Positions 30,468 through 43,892 of a stretch of 64,000 nucleotides of DNA are shown one piece after another. Every line of letters begins with the position of its first letter. The first letter of the stretch is position 1. A model generated the notes under the pieces. It worked only from the letters and a program-made list of their open reading frames with translations. It did not search any database and was not told the origin of the DNA. Both the position numbers and the translations under genes were made by a program. The stretch is from Nipponacmea schrenckii (Eukaryota > Mollusca > Gastropoda > Lottiidae), in contig JAUJPP010000005.1 in the NCBI GenBank assembly GCA_030562195.1, positions 31,979,106 to 32,043,105 of the forward strand, read 5' to 3'.

Positions 30468-33159
30468 CTGAAATACATAGAGAAAAATGTGTTAAATCTC
30501 TTCTTCATAGGACAGATCAGTCATTACCTATAAATTACATTCAATATGTGAGATTGGTGTAGACCTACCATTAAACCCCTTTTTGTACAGAACTACAGGT
30601 ATGTTTTATTAAATGCTACAATTATATTTCAGCAATTTCAGGGTTAAAGAATAATAATTCAATAAGATACTATGTTTTCAATCATTGATCATTTTAAATT
30701 TAGACATTACTCCTGTAAATTCAAGATTTAATAAAAGGGAAATAACTCTAATTCAGTAAACACACAAATAATTTCTGGTAATCTTCATTACACAGAAAAT
30801 GCTATTTACATATTTTCCTTCAGTAGGCAAATATGACCAAATATAAAATAAAGCATGAGCTTATTGCCTATAACCAGCTGTATTTAATGATTAGATGAAT
30901 AGAGTACAATTGATCCCCTTCCAACTGCATAACTAACACTAACAAAACCAGTTGAGAATCCATAGTAGGCCTACATGTCAGAATTGAAACACAGCAAATC
31001 ATACAGGTCGAAAATCTCATCAATGCATTATATTCTTACATTCAAAAGCCATACAAATTACAACCTTGAAAGGTCATCAAGTTTTTCATTAAAAAGCAAA
31101 TATTCTCAAAAGAAAACTCAATCTCATTTCAAAATAATACAATTCTTTACCAAATTTGCATTCACTGTGAAATTCTGATAATTCAATTGATAATAATAAA
31201 TAGAGAAGCGTGTTTAACAGGTTTTTATAATTTCCAATTCTAGAAGGCAATATAAAAACTAATTCAGAATTTCTTTTTATAATGTTCAGTACATTTTTAC
31301 AAACAAAATAAGAAAAGCAGATTTATTAAGTAGGCCTACTGCACTAAAAACTCTAAGAAAGACAATTTTGAATCCTTATCATATTTCAATGAAATCTCTA
31401 GGACTTCTTTATTGGCTATGGACAATTTCATTAAAGTAAATTCTTTCATATAGTAAAGTTTCTTTATTTAATCTAGATTGAGGCAAATTCAGGACCTTGA
31501 AATAGACTGAGTGCAATAAGAAAATTCAAATTTGATTTATTATTATTCTAAGAAAATGCAATATTGGATTTGGAAAAGTTGATACACCATTGCTGTGATA
31601 TCCAGAATAAGAATACAGTAGTAGTAGTGGCAGTAGTGGCGGCAGGAGCAGGAGCAGTTTTATTATTATTATTATTACTCTTTATTTTACATAGGTCCGA
31701 ATTAGGTCCAATACACAAGGGTATGGTCCTGTCTCACATTCAGCCCATATTAAAGGAGGTCCTTATCACTGTGGTTTCACACTAACAAAATTTGAGGGAT
31801 AATAATAATAATAATTGCATAAGTTGATACAAAGAATGATTATTAGCCTTCGAAATATTTAGAACCATCAAAACAGACTATATGCCAAAATTTTCCTTAT
31901 GAAATTCAATATTGATATCTTTGTGTCAATTGATTGATTTTTTCTTAATAAAGCCAAGTCTTATTGTCCTAGGAAAATAAGGCAGAAATTGATACTTTTG
32001 AAGATTTGTTAGGTGAAAATCTGTAGACAGAAATTTCCATTAAATACATCAATTGGCAACTATCTTGAATAAGATTTAGACAATTTGCAAGTCGGTTGAC
32101 TTACACAGTTTCATGAATCTATAAATCAATGTAAGTTACAGCCTGAAGCATTTCTTTTCTTTCTCACAAATTTCATTAACTGTATAAGTTACAGTGTATT
32201 ATTTGAAGGAAAGTGGTATATTAAATTGTTACCAGTCAAATTACAAGTTTTAATCAAGACAGAGACTCAATAATAACAAATCGCCTCCCTATTAATTATT
32301 TTTCTCAAAATCAGGAGACAGCTACACAACTTCAGTTAATGTACTGGATAAAAATAAATATTATTTTCTGCTACTCAGGGGTTGAACAGTATTTGAGAAA
32401 TCAGATAATGAAGACAGTTTCCTTAGATTTTAGATTGAGATATCATATAATGAAGACAGTTTCCTTAGATTTTAGATTGAGATATCATATAATGAAAACA
32501 GTTCCCTTAGATTTTAGATGGAGAAATCATATACTAGTAATGAAAACAGTTCCCTTAGATTTTAGATGGAAACAGGGCTGAAAAATCCTCATCTCGACCT
32601 TTGCCAGGATTGAACACTAGACCCTCAGGTTACTGCGGCTCTCCGTCAAATCAAGTAAACTATTTTATTATTGGTGTTAATATTGAAGTACCATGCATTC
32701 TTAATACATGGAAATCTAGAAGACAATATTCTCAAATTGGTGAGGCTAAATTTAGACTCTATTGGATGTGAAGCTTTATGTGGATATTGTCATACTTTAA
32801 TATTAAAAGATAAATCTATTTTGGAAAAAAAGGAAATTTAAATATATTTTGTCCTGTTGCTGAAGATAAAATATGGAACATTTATAGAATACTTTATTAG
32901 CTATATAATAAGGAATTGAACTAATCATAAATTTCCATGTTTTTACACACTGCATAATTAAAAAGATTATTTAATATTTCTTGATCAAGTACTAGTTGGA
33001 AAACTGCTTTACATTCTCTTCATAATTAACTAATTAGGGATGGCTGAAACAAACTAGTATATTTTCAAATCATAACATCATAAAATAATAGTATTAGCTG
33101 TCCAATAATCAAATATATATGACTTAATTCAAATGCAGTTTTGATTTTGCATTAATCTC
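30468..33159. other. AT-rich stretch with small repeats, no exon recognised
   Basis: Upstream side of the HDAC6-like exons. It holds a (TTA)n and G-rich trinucleotide stretch near 31,620-31,680, a 42-bp tandem repeat (about four units around ATAATGAAGACAGTTTCCTT, 32,400-32,575) and a SINE fragment (32,575-32,645). No HDAC-type catalytic motif was found on the minus strand. Confidence 0.5.
32400..32575. repeat. 42-bp tandem repeat, about four units
   Basis: AATGAAGACAGTTTCCTTAG recurs at a 42-base spacing near 32,407, 32,449, 32,491 (AAAACAG variant) and 32,539. It lies beside a SINE fragment and has no coding meaning. Confidence 0.8.
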
Positions 33160-33430
33160 TTTATTTCGATACTTGGGCCACAGGCCCATTATACATTAAA
33201 GGGGTATACATTTATACAAGTAAATGTACATGTCAACTGGATATAATATACGACAATAAACACCAAGTATATAGGTAATCAAAAACAAATGATGTACAAC
33301 TCTGACAGGATTCATACTCTCTTTCAGAAAATATTTTAAAGGATAAAATTTTACAACAAAATGCGGAGAGTATTCTAAGTTCATTCGCTTGGATCTTTTG
33401 TTAGATCATCCCTATTCGTGAAAAATTTCA
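33150..33430 (-). mobile_element. LINE 3'-end fragment (probable)
   Basis: The sharp start CTCTTTATTTCGATACTTGG, followed by GCCACAGGCCCATTATACAT, looks like the reversed 3' end of a non-LTR element with an AATAAA-type tail on the minus strand. No domain remains. This call is by resemblance only. Confidence 0.35.
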
Positions 33431-36400
33431 ACAAGTGATAAGAACAATGAAAACAGAAAATAAATAAAATACTTCTAGATGACATGAATCTTCAGGAGAA
33501 TTAAGTCTGACTATTTACAGAATCGGAAATTCAAATTGACCAATTTCCATTTTCAGCACATTTAATTTACTTAAATATGTAAATAATTGGTTAACATTTC
33601 AGTTGATGATTATTATACAGGAGACAGTTGGACTTGGCATCAGATATAGGCCAACAAATGCATGAAATTCTCCAAACATATTTTTCTTTGAGTTGCTTTG
33701 CTGTGGAATTTTTGATTGCATAAATTTCAAATGTGGATCTTATACTGATGTTGTATTCAATTGATATAATTATGTTCCCAAATGACAGGTAGCTTGCACT
33801 ACTGCTTTATACAGATCCCAAAAGATGTTACTAATGATGCTTTTCAAGATATTATTTTTAAATTATAATTAATCAACATATTGGTTGGTTAAACATTGGA
33901 GAATCATGTAGAAGGATAATAACAATTTTACACTATCAATCTATTACTGCTCTTAAGCTTTAAGAAAGGGTTATTAATGAATTTTACACCAATAAAGGCA
34001 AAGAGCAAAGTATCATACAGTCTGCCAATTCATTTGCCATCTGTTTCAATGTTAAATCACGAAATTCAACCTTCCATAACTTTTTCCAGAAATCTCGTTG
34101 AAAGCTTTACTGTATGTCACATGAAAGCCTGGCCAATTCTTGGTTTCTGTACAAAATTTCAATAAAGCATGTCCATGAAAATTTTGAACTAAACAAAATG
34201 AAAGTAAACCACTACATTTTATCAACATCCGCTTGACTGTCACTGCACACAAAACCACTATTTTTAGAAATAACCTTCCGCCAATTAAATTTCTCATTAT
34301 CTCAGAAATTCTGAAAGAAAATGCAATTTCAGACATCAAATTTCAAATCTAGACCAAAAATTAGTCAAAAATGGGCATGCAAAAACCCCCAAAGGAAGGG
34401 AGAAAGAGGATTTCTAAAAATAGAACGAACTAAATTCGTATACAATAATTAGCATAAAATGTTTTACTGGTCTGAGTCCATTATGCATCACTTCACAGGT
34501 GTTAATACCCCCAGTGGTTGTAAATAAGTAATAGGAGGTAGTTCTATGTGCCTTTCAATCTATTCTAATAAGAATATAAATAAAAGATGGCTAATGTTTG
34601 GGAATGTATATAATTACCCTTTTTGATTGCAATATCATCTTTGTAAAACTGTTAAGCATCAAAATAGTTTTTTTTTTTTTGATTAAAAGGCAACTGACAG
34701 TGCCAGGAATAAGACATATTTATCTTTTGGGAAGAACCTAAATAATCAAATTCAAAACAAATTTTCAAACTTGAAACCATAGATTTTGTTAGTAATATCT
34801 TTGTCTAATAGAAAAGGCCATCAGAATCAGAGATACAATATACAATACCAAGAAATAACAACAATCAGATCAAATATGACAAAAATAAGTAACAAATCAG
34901 AAAGGATCTTTGAATTTGTCCACAAAACAAAATTAATGCTTTCTTGGAGTTTAATATTCGGTTTTTTTAAAAAGTTAATTGCATGCGAAATGATGTGAAG
35001 ACATGATGTTTTAGTAACCAAAGGACAAACTCAAGTAGAACTTCAATTCTGATTGAGATGACAGATTTAAATCAAAGTTCAAACTATTTACATCAATGAC
35101 TACACTTCATAATTTCTCAATACTTGACTGAAATATTGGCATGTGACCTGATATTCAAGACTCCATTCCTATTTACCAAGAAGCTAACACACTGAATTCC
35201 ACAATGAATTTGTCAGCAAGACCTACAGAATCAAGGAAGTTATTAAGTTTCATCAATAAAGTCTATAACAACAAAAACATTATTGTAAACAATGAAAAGT
35301 TGAAGCTTTCAGGTTTCAATAACAATATTATACCTACATAAAGTGTTTCATTACCATATACATACAAATTTCATAAATAAAGTTAACACAAAATTATTTC
35401 TTTCCAGTTTTTCAATCAAAATTGACAGCAACATAGACAGAAGTATTAATGGTAAGAGGATGTAGTACATTTTTATATGTTGTAACACTGAGCATAAAGA
35501 AACAAAATAAACTTGTTATAAATTGTTACACTGTTTAGTTTGATGGATTATCAGGGATTCTGTTGTAAAGTTCAGTGTCCACTGATGAATTTAGTTATCC
35601 CAAGAGGTATTATACCTTTAATTATTGGCAACAAAAACTGAGTTTCAGGTTAAAATAATGACATTTATTCACATGAATAAAGTTTAACATTCACTAAGAA
35701 GAAGTTGAAGAATTCAAACAATAAAAACAAAATTACTGACATTAAATGCAAATCAATTCCAATATGAGGATAAAAAGCACAGTTTTGAATATTATAAATC
35801 TTTTTATATGATTTTGAATTAGATAGAAATGACATCAGGGTTATTGTTAAGTTTGAAATATCATAAGAATATCTCTTAAGGTTCTAATTCTCCTGAATAT
35901 CTCCATACTTTATAACTTAGTTTTAAGTGGATCAAATTTGATTGGATTTAGTTGCTTTTTCACTTTTCTTGATCCAACAGTGCTGAAATGACAGGTAATT
36001 TTTCATGGTAACTTTATGGCTAGAATGATGTCTATGGTGATTAATAAATTGTCCCTATAAGTGTGCAAGTGGACGTATAAAAATGTTTTTAACATTGTTT
36101 GTCAATACCAAAATTTGTATTTGTGGACTATCTTACATATCACATGTAAATTAATCAAAATAAACTTTCCAATATACTGAGATAAGGACAACTTTATAAT
36201 ATTTATTTAAGTCAAGTCGATTCCATTCTTCAAATTCAGAGGAAAACTGTAGCATCTATCCAGAAATATAAAAGACAACCAGCTTTCCTATATCTAACAA
36301 ATATCATTATAACACAATAAACACTAAATAAATTATAATATAATTATTTTGTAAGGTGACAGCGATTATTAAGTAGCAGTGAATTAAAGGAATAACAGTG

Positions 36401-36639
36401 TCAGCACTTTATTTAAGTGTCAGAAACGAGAGATCAATATAAGGAAAAAAAATGAATTTCGTTTATAATCATAACAAACAGAACTAGAGCCACTTGTGGG
36501 ACTTTGCTTATGTCGCAAATTGCAACAAACAAACATCTGATTTTCTGGCATAAATTGGCCAAACCAATGAGGTATCTGTGTGCAAGGTACTTTTTTGAAA
36601 AACGATATTTCCTTAAAACATAATTCGCTGACACATATT
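33431..36639. other. No feature recognised
   Basis: AT-rich non-coding DNA with only short chance frames. It includes a ~12-base T run near 34,668. No splice-bounded coding segment was seen. Confidence 0.5.
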
Positions 36640-36771
36640 AGAGTTTATTATTACAGCGAAGCAATTACATGCTGTAGCCAAATTCAAACGTATATACAGT
36701 GTACAAACAAATAGACAAAAAAGAGCATTACAATTAAGAAATTTACAAACAGGCAAACCATAGTAACAATT

Positions 36772-39108
36772 TTATTCACCTAAAATTTGTTTTCTAGTGA
36801 AACTAGCTTGAGAGATAAATTTACCTAGATTTAACAGTTCTCTTTCTGATCGTGGCGACATTAATCTGTTCATTTTGTATAGCGAAGGAAAAGACCAAAA
36901 TTGACGATGGAAAAGCTGACGACGAATTGAATTATAAGTTGGACAACATAGAAGGAAATGATATTCGTCTTCAATGTACTGAGACTTGCAACACAAACAA
37001 TATCTCTTCTCACGAGCGGTTTTACTGTACCGACCTATTTCGATCTGAAGTTTCAGATTTCCGACACGAAATTTACAAATTAGTAATTTAAATTTGTCGC
37101 CGATATTTGCATCAAGATATGATTCGAACTCGAGCGAAGATTTATAATTTTTATAGAATCTGAGCTTACTAGACTTTTCGAGATTAGAGCGCCAAATTTG
37201 AAGATATTGGTCCTCAGTTCGCCTTTTAATTTCCAAAGGGTTGAAGAGTTGAGGGTTCTCAAAGACGAACGTTAGCCCGAGTTCATTGAGAAGAGATTTA
37301 ATACCAGAAACCCAATTGTGCTTGCCATTCATTTCATCCTGACACAGAATTTTATATACCCCACAAATCAAAGGGTTATGAGAGCAAACAATTTTATACC
37401 AGAATTTTAGGGACGTAATTTTGCACGATATTGACAATGGAAAAAGGCCAACTTCACCTAATGCTGCTGCTAGCGGCGTGCCTTTTCCTAGACGGAGGAT
37501 GTACCTCACAAAATCATTTTGGATATTTTCCAGAGTATTACCTGGAAGCAGACCCAAGACTTCGGAAGCGTATGAAAGTACAGATATTACTGTAGATTTG
37601 AATAGCAAACATTTGCTAGATATATTCAAATATGAGGATTTTAACAAAGAAATGAGAGAGCCAAGCGCCTTTCTACCTTGGATTGCAATTCTCTTTTGCG
37701 CGCGATGGAACTTCCCATTCTGGGAAAAGAGGATACCAAGATAAATATACTCATTGACTATTTCGAGATTGGTAGATTCCAATTTGAAATTATAACTCTC
37801 AGAAAGTTTACCACGATGAAAAATGACAACTTTGGACATGTTAACATTAATTTCAAGATTCCATGTGCGACAATACTGACTAAATTTATCTAACAATATT
37901 TGGATTGCTGAAGCAGAATTTGCAAAAAGTGCTGTGTCATCAGCAAAAAGCAATAAATAAACCAATAAATCACCAATCTTTACGTAATCAGGATTGTCGT
38001 TACAAAGAAAATCATGGACATCGTTGATAAATATCAGGAAAAGCAGAGGGGACAGAGGTTCCCCCTGCTTAACTCCCGTATGACTAGAGAACTGGTCTGA
38101 CAAAGAACCATTGAACCTCACAATTGAATTAACATCTTGGTACATGGATTTGATCATTTTATAATTTTACAACTAACTCCAAGTGAGTTTAACTTGAATA
38201 ATAAAAGTTGCCTGTCAACATAGTCGAAAGCTTTCTTAAGGTCGATAAAAGCACATATTAATTTTTTCTTATTGTTGAGAGAATGGCTAATTATTCCATC
38301 TAGAACAAATATTGCATCCACAGTACTCCTATGGGCCCTAAATCCGAATTGACAGTTATCAAGGAGCTCATTGGTTTCGCACCATTTGGTGAGTCGGCGA
38401 TTCAAAATAGTTGAAAATAATTTAGCAAATATATAAATGACACAAATCCCGCGATAGTTATCAACCATGTTGGGGTCACCACTTTTTGGCACTGGAACTA
38501 TGAGGTAACTCAGAGGTAATTTCGCTGTCAAGTGGTTCAATGCATATATAATTGGCGTTTCTAAAGGTACCATAATTGACATCGGATTGATTATCATATA
38601 ACGCACTGAAATGATTAAAGAAATCAGTAGAAGTTAATCTCGATTTTCGAATTATTCTCTTGGAAGTTTTCAAGGATTTCCAAAATTCTTTTGAATTTGA
38701 CTTGTGTAGAGCACTGATTCGTCTACCAAGTTTTTTTCCAAAAATAAATTTGGCTCGTCGTTTAGTTCGATTGAACGTTTTTCTGTGTTCACAGAAAATT
38801 AATCTGTCATAACTTGTACGCGTCTTTAAGAATCTATTTCTGCTTCGGTTGAATTTAAACCTTGCATTCCTACAATTAGAATCGAACCACTCGTTACTTT
38901 TCAATTTGGTTGAATACCTACGAGAATTCTTCCATGTTTTTTGTTTACGACCGAAGCATGATACAGAAATATCATAGAATATGGAACTTATACTTTTAAC
39001 AAATGTGTTAACATCGTCACAACTAGCATAAGAATCTACAAGCTGATTTAATTTGATCAATTGGTTGGATAATGATTGCCGAAATTCATCAGATCTTTTG
39101 AATCCCAC
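36772..39108 (-). pseudogene. LINE reverse transcriptase and C-terminal region
   Basis: Frames 39108-38476, 38606-38154 and 38157-36772 join by shifts. Motifs include P-V-P-K-S-G-D-P-N-M-V-D-N-Y-R-G-I, F-G-F-R-A-H-R-S-T-V-D-A, F-I-D-L-K-K-A-F-D, G-V-K-Q-G-E-P-L-S-P-L-L-F and the catalytic F-A-D-D. The C-terminus has Y-C-L-C-C...E-D-E-Y-H-F-L-L-C-C. The last frame, 461 residues, is intact, suggesting fairly recent decay. Confidence 0.85.
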
Positions 39109-39172
39109 TTAATGTAAATAGTTTCAAGACTTTTCGGGGGACTTTTTAAGTTCACAATTTCAAAATGATAGT

Positions 39173-39988
39173 TTAAACCAAAGGATAATGCACAGTGGTC
39201 AGAAAACTCTGTTTCGTTTTCAACAGTAAAATTAAATAAATATTCAAATGAAAGGGTTCAGCTAAAACATAGTCAATGACACTGAAACCTCGTGAGGAGT
39301 TGAAAGTAAATTTACCAGAATTAGAGACCGATCCCAGTCGGCCATTTGCAATCAGACAACCAGTTGATTTACATAAGTCAAGTAGTTTTCTACCGAAGTT
39401 GTTGACAACAACATCTTCGGAAGATCTTTCTTTATAAGTTGCAGAGACATCACACTGCTCAAAAATATGGCTAGGAATAAACCGGTCATCACTTAAAGGG
39501 AATATCTGATCTGAGGCAGTGCCAGTCCTACTATTCAAATCACCACAGACGATAATATTACCCAACTTTTGGAATTCCAAACATGTTTGTTGTAGCTCAA
39601 TAAAAATGTCAAAATCACACAAATTGTGGAAAGAACTGGATTCTGGAGGAATATAAACAAATATGATGAAAAAATCACTAGAGATATTAATTTCAGATAC
39701 ACAAGTAACTTTGATTACACACAGTCCCCAGGACCTTGACAGTACCACAGAAATGGAATTTTCGAACTGGTTCTTTGTAAATACTGCAAGACCTCCACAT
39801 ATTGCTTTGCGTTTACCAAAATGCAAAGCATCGTCACGATTGATAAAACCAATCAAATTTATTTTTTCACTGCCTTTCAACCACGTTTCCGATAAGAGAA
39901 GAATGTCAAACTTTATAACATAATTAAGAAATGAACTATCATCAGCCAGTGATTTCAGCCCGTTAATGTTCCATATAGCAATCGACAA
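39173..39988 (-). pseudogene. LINE AP-endonuclease domain
   Basis: Shows the endonuclease series W-N-I-N-G-L (start), L-L-L-S-E-T-W, F-V-Y-I-P-P, V-C-G-D-L-N-S-R-T-G and S-V-I-D-Y-V-L. The final S-D-H motif region is reached only with a frame change beyond 39,240. This EN domain nicks target DNA in LINEs. Confidence 0.8.
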
Positions 39989-40012
39989 GCTTTGATTAAC
40001 CCGTGGAATGTG

Positions 40013-40606
40013 CTATTCGTTGCCACTCGACAAAGCCATGCCACCTGAGGCCTCCGTGTTAACGACGGCATCAGTGGCTGATAAATCTGGATCAATACGT
40101 CTTCCACCGTTTTTGAAGAAATCAGTTATCTTTGGAGCGGGTGTTGATGTGGAGGATGGTCCAGTATTAAACGTCAAATTAGAGGGACCAGGTATTGTGT
40201 TTGAGACGGGGTTAGCCGTTTGACTTTGAGATCGGATAACTCTTGGGTTTGGTTCACTCGCGAGATTTATATTTGGTTCAGGCACTGACAAGTCCAACAT
40301 CGGGACGACGAATTCGGCAAAGTCAGACTCAGACTGTATTGTGACAATTTTGTTCTGAAGGGTTTTGATGCAGATTCTCCCGTCATAAGTCCAACAGCTA
40401 TCAATTAGCTTCTCCTTTTGCAGATCGCGCACCCTTTTAAAAATAATAGCACGATTCTTAGTTAAAGCCTCATTAATGAAGATTTTGAAATTTTTGCCAC
40501 GGTTGAAGCCTTTCAGATTGGACTTGTTGCCAAATACCACTGCGCGACACCGGTAACTAAGGAATCTGACTATTATATCCCGTGGCCTGTTTTCCCGACG
40601 ACACAT
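40013..40606 (-). CDS. LINE ORF1-like protein, N-terminally truncated
   Basis: The readable frame starts near R-P-R-D-I-I-V-R-F-L-S-Y-R, followed by N-K-S-N-L-K-G, F-I-N-E-A-L-T-K-N-R-A-I-I-F and S-C-W-T-Y-D-G-R-I. These match the C-terminal RNA-binding half of L1-type ORF1 proteins. The usual N-terminal coiled coil is missing because sequence ends at the neighbouring element. A Ser/Pro/Asn-rich tail follows. Confidence 0.65.
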   Translation of the reverse strand: MCRRENRPRDIIVRFLSYRCRAVVFGNKSNLKGFNRGKNFKIFINEALTKNRAIIFKRVRDLQKEKLIDSCWTYDGRICIKTLQNKIVTIQSESDFAEFVVPMLDLSVPEPNINLASEPNPRVIRSQSQTANPVSNTIPGPSNLTFNTGPSSTSTPAPKITDFFKNGGRRIDPDLSATDAVVNTEASGGMALSSGNE

Positions 40607-40670
40607 ATAAATGGGGTGGGTTTCAAAAGCCTACCGCCAAACGCTGCCAACCGGCCTACCGGAAGGAAAA

Positions 40671-42484
40671 AGATAGCTTGCCAGGCAAGGTAACATACGC
40701 CCACTGGCAGCATTGAATTTGAAAAATAAATAGAGCAATAACTCAAAAAACATTCACTGAATTAATATTGAAGTTAAGGGCACAAACTCAAAAACAGTCA
40801 TGAAAAATTGTCAAATTAGAACTTGACCACCATCTTATCTATTTCAATACTCATACCAAGTTTCATCAAATCTATTAAAAAATTGTAGCTTATTTTGCAC
40901 CTACAAATATTTTTGACGCAATTTTAAGGGCAATAACCCAAAAACCATTTGTTAAAAAAAGTCAGAAATTCAAACTTGACTAATGTCTTATCAATTCTGA
41001 TTCTTACACCAAGTTCCATCAAAATCCATTGAAAATTAAAGCTTCTTATTGCAACCACAATAGAATTTTAACGCAATTTTACTAAGTCAAGGGCAATAAC
41101 TTAAAACAATTCATTGAAAAACTGTCAAATTCAAACTTGACTGAGGCCTAATCAATTCCAATGCTCACACCATGTTTCATCAACATCCTCTGAAAATTGG
41201 AGGATTTATTGCATCGAAACTAAAATTTTGACAAGATTTTTCTAAGTCAAGGGCAATAACTCAAAAATCACTCATGCGATTATTTCTATTTTCGATCTTG
41301 ACCGAGATATCATCAATATATTCATGTAATACAAGTTTCATTAAGATCGGATAAAAACTGTAGCCTCTATTGTGGATACAACCCAAATTTGACACGTTTT
41401 TACTAAGTCAAGGGCAATAACTCAAAAACCGCTCATGCGATTATTTCTATTTTCGAACTTGACCGAGATATCATCAATATATTCATGTATACCAAGTTTC
41501 ATTAAGATCGGATAAAAACTGTAGCCTCTATTGTGGATACAACCCAAATTTGACACGTTTTTACTAGTCAAGGACAATAACCCAAAAACCGCTCATGCGA
41601 TTATTTCTATTTTCGAACTAGACCGAGATATCTTTAATATATACATGTATACCAAGTTTCATTAAGATCGGATAAAAACTGTAGCCTCTATTGAAGATAC
41701 AACCCAAATTTGACACGTTTTTACTAAGTCAAGGGCAATAACTCAAAAACCGCTCATGCGATTATTACTATTTTCAAACTTGACCGAGATATCATCAATA
41801 TATTCATGTATACCAAGTTTCATTAAGATCGGATAAAAACTGTATCCTCTATTGTGGATACAACCCAAATTTGACACGTTTTTTACTAAGTCAAGGGCAA
41901 TAACTCAAAAACCGCTCATGCGATAATTTCCATTTTCAAACTTGACCGAGATATCATCAATATATACATGTATACCAAGTTTCATTAAGATCGGATAAAA
42001 ACTGTAGCCTCTATTGTGGATACAACCCAAATTTGACGAGTTTTTACTAAGTCAAGGGCGATTACTCAAAAACTGCTCATGCGATTAATTCTATTTTCGA
42101 ACTTGACCAAGATATCATCAATATATACATGTATTACAAGTTTCATTAAGATCGTATAAAAACTGTAGCCTCTATTGTGGATACAATTTGTATTCAAATT
42201 TTCAAGTTTCATTAAGATCGGATAAAAACTGTAGCCTCTATTGTGGATACAACCCAAATTTGACACGTTTTTACTAAGTCAAGGGCAATAACCCAAAAAC
42301 CGCTCATGCGATTATTTCTATTTTCGAACTTGACCGAGATATCATCAATATATACATGTATACCAAGTTTCATTAAGATCGGATAAAAACTGTAGCCTCT
42401 ATCGTGGATACAACAAATGTTGACGGACGGACGGACAGGGGAGACGGCAATATACGTCCACATTTCCATGTGGGCGTATAAAAA
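40671..42484 (+). mobile_element. HINE/pearl-like element, copy B, with 161-bp tandem core
   Basis: Same 5' and 3' ends as copy A. The core holds about seven tandem units of ~161 bp; ACCCAAATTTGACACG recurs near 41381, 41542, 41702, 41863 and 42025. A short (GGAC)n block and the terminal hairpin follow. The matching position in the right arm of the host element (an A-rich run near 44,870-44,880) has no insertion. This empty site fixes the boundaries to within a few bases and shows insertion into an A tract. Confidence 0.85.
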
Positions 42485-43316
42485 TGCGCCAAAATAGATA
42501 TTGTTAAATTTAAGGATCGTGGAATCAAAATTATTTTAAAAATGAAACGAAAAAAATAAATATTTTCTTTTCGTGTTCAGCGATGTTTTTCTTCACATTA
42601 ACTGATACAATCCATGCCAAAAAAGCAATAATCTAATTTGTATTCAAATGGGACACACAATTAACCGTAAAAGTACCCTTAAATCTTTTTTAAATGATCA
42701 CGACAGGTAGGTCGTTTGTTTCAGAGTTACTTCCATTAATTTATTTATTTAACGTCGTCGGCGTCATGGATGATCAACAAGGCCAAGGGATCTTTCTTCC
42801 ACCTTCCAAATTTTTTCAAAGTTAATCCTTGACGTAGACTATGATAATTCTGCGAATGCTCCTCCTGTTAATCCAACCAAATCAGCAGTATATTTAGTTG
42901 ATAAAACGCTTCACCAAGACTGGAAGCACACTTCCAGCACTTGGAAAAATAAGGTTTCCAGATACAGAACATTTAGCTGTACCGTCTAGAACATCTAAAC
43001 ATTGTTGATTATCAATATAGTCAATATTCGTCCATTCTGCTTTAGGCCTAAAGAAAAAGATGGAACTGATGCCGATGGGATAAGATCGCATCGTGATGAT
43101 GACTGGTTGATTGAAAAAGTTGCGGTTAAAGATTTGACCAAACATTGTGAAGATATTGGTGATTGTCATGTCATGAGGCAAACTTTTTACAAACATGGTA
43201 ATCCTAAGTATTCTGTTGTTAGAAAGATGATAACAGAAATATAAAACTTTAAGGCAAAAGACAGTCAACTTGGTGAGTAGGATAGATCCTATGACAAATG
43301 TCTAAGGTATATTGAA

Positions 43317-43892
43317 AGATAGCTTGCCAGGCAAGGTAACATACGCCCACTGGCAGCATTGAATTTGAAAAATAAATAGAGCAATGACTCAAAAACATTC
43401 ACTAAGTGGATATTGAAGTCAAGGGCAAAAACTCAAAAACACCAAGTTTCATCAAAATCCATTGAAAATTGTAGCTTCTATTGAACCCACAATAAAATTT
43501 TGACACAATCTTACTAAGTCGAGGCCAATAACTAAAAAACTGTTCATCGCAAAATCTTCAAATTCGAACTTGAAGGTTGTCTTATCAATTCCAATGCTCA
43601 CACCAAGTTTCATTTAAATCCATTGAAAATTGTAGCTTCTATTTTGTCTACAACAAATATAGAGGCAGGGGCAATAACTCCAAAACTGTTTATCGCAAAA
43701 TCGTCCAAATCGAACTTGACCGCCCTCTTATCAATTCCAATGCTCATACCAAGTTTCATTAAAATCCATAGATAATTGTAGCTTCTATAGTGTCTACAGA
43801 AAATGAATTTTTACGCAATTTTACGGACGGACGGACGGACGGACAGGGGCGACGGCAATATACGTCCACATTTCCATGTGGGCGTATAAAAA
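43317..43892 (+). mobile_element. HINE/pearl-like element, copy C, short
   Basis: Same start (AGATAGCTTGCCAGGCAAGG) and end (GTGGGCGTATAAAAA) as copies A and B. It has about 400 bp of degenerate core with CAAGTTTCATCAAAATCCAT units and a pure (GGAC)n run at 43,825-43,845. It sits in the loop of the inverted-repeat element. Confidence 0.8.

Larger units (their letters stand above)
36640..40616 (-). mobile_element. Near full-length but frame-broken LINE retrotransposon
   Basis: On the minus strand the order is ORF1-like protein, apurinic endonuclease, linker, reverse transcriptase, Cys/His C-terminal motif. The reading frame changes between about 39,250 and 39,110, near 38,500-38,600, and near 38,155, so ORF2 is dead. 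The 3' end near 36,640 carries a short TAA-rich tail. The 5' end stops against the inverted-repeat element that begins at 40617, so ORF1 is truncated there. Confidence 0.85.

Noticed and set aside
31564..31785. 73-codon frame with V-V-V-A-V-V-A-A and poly-Leu
   Set aside because: Trinucleotide microsatellite translation, no gene context.
43002..43244. 80-codon + strand open frame as a gene
   Set aside because: It lies inside the arm of the inverted-repeat element, its reverse complement is present in the other arm, and no domain is recognised.
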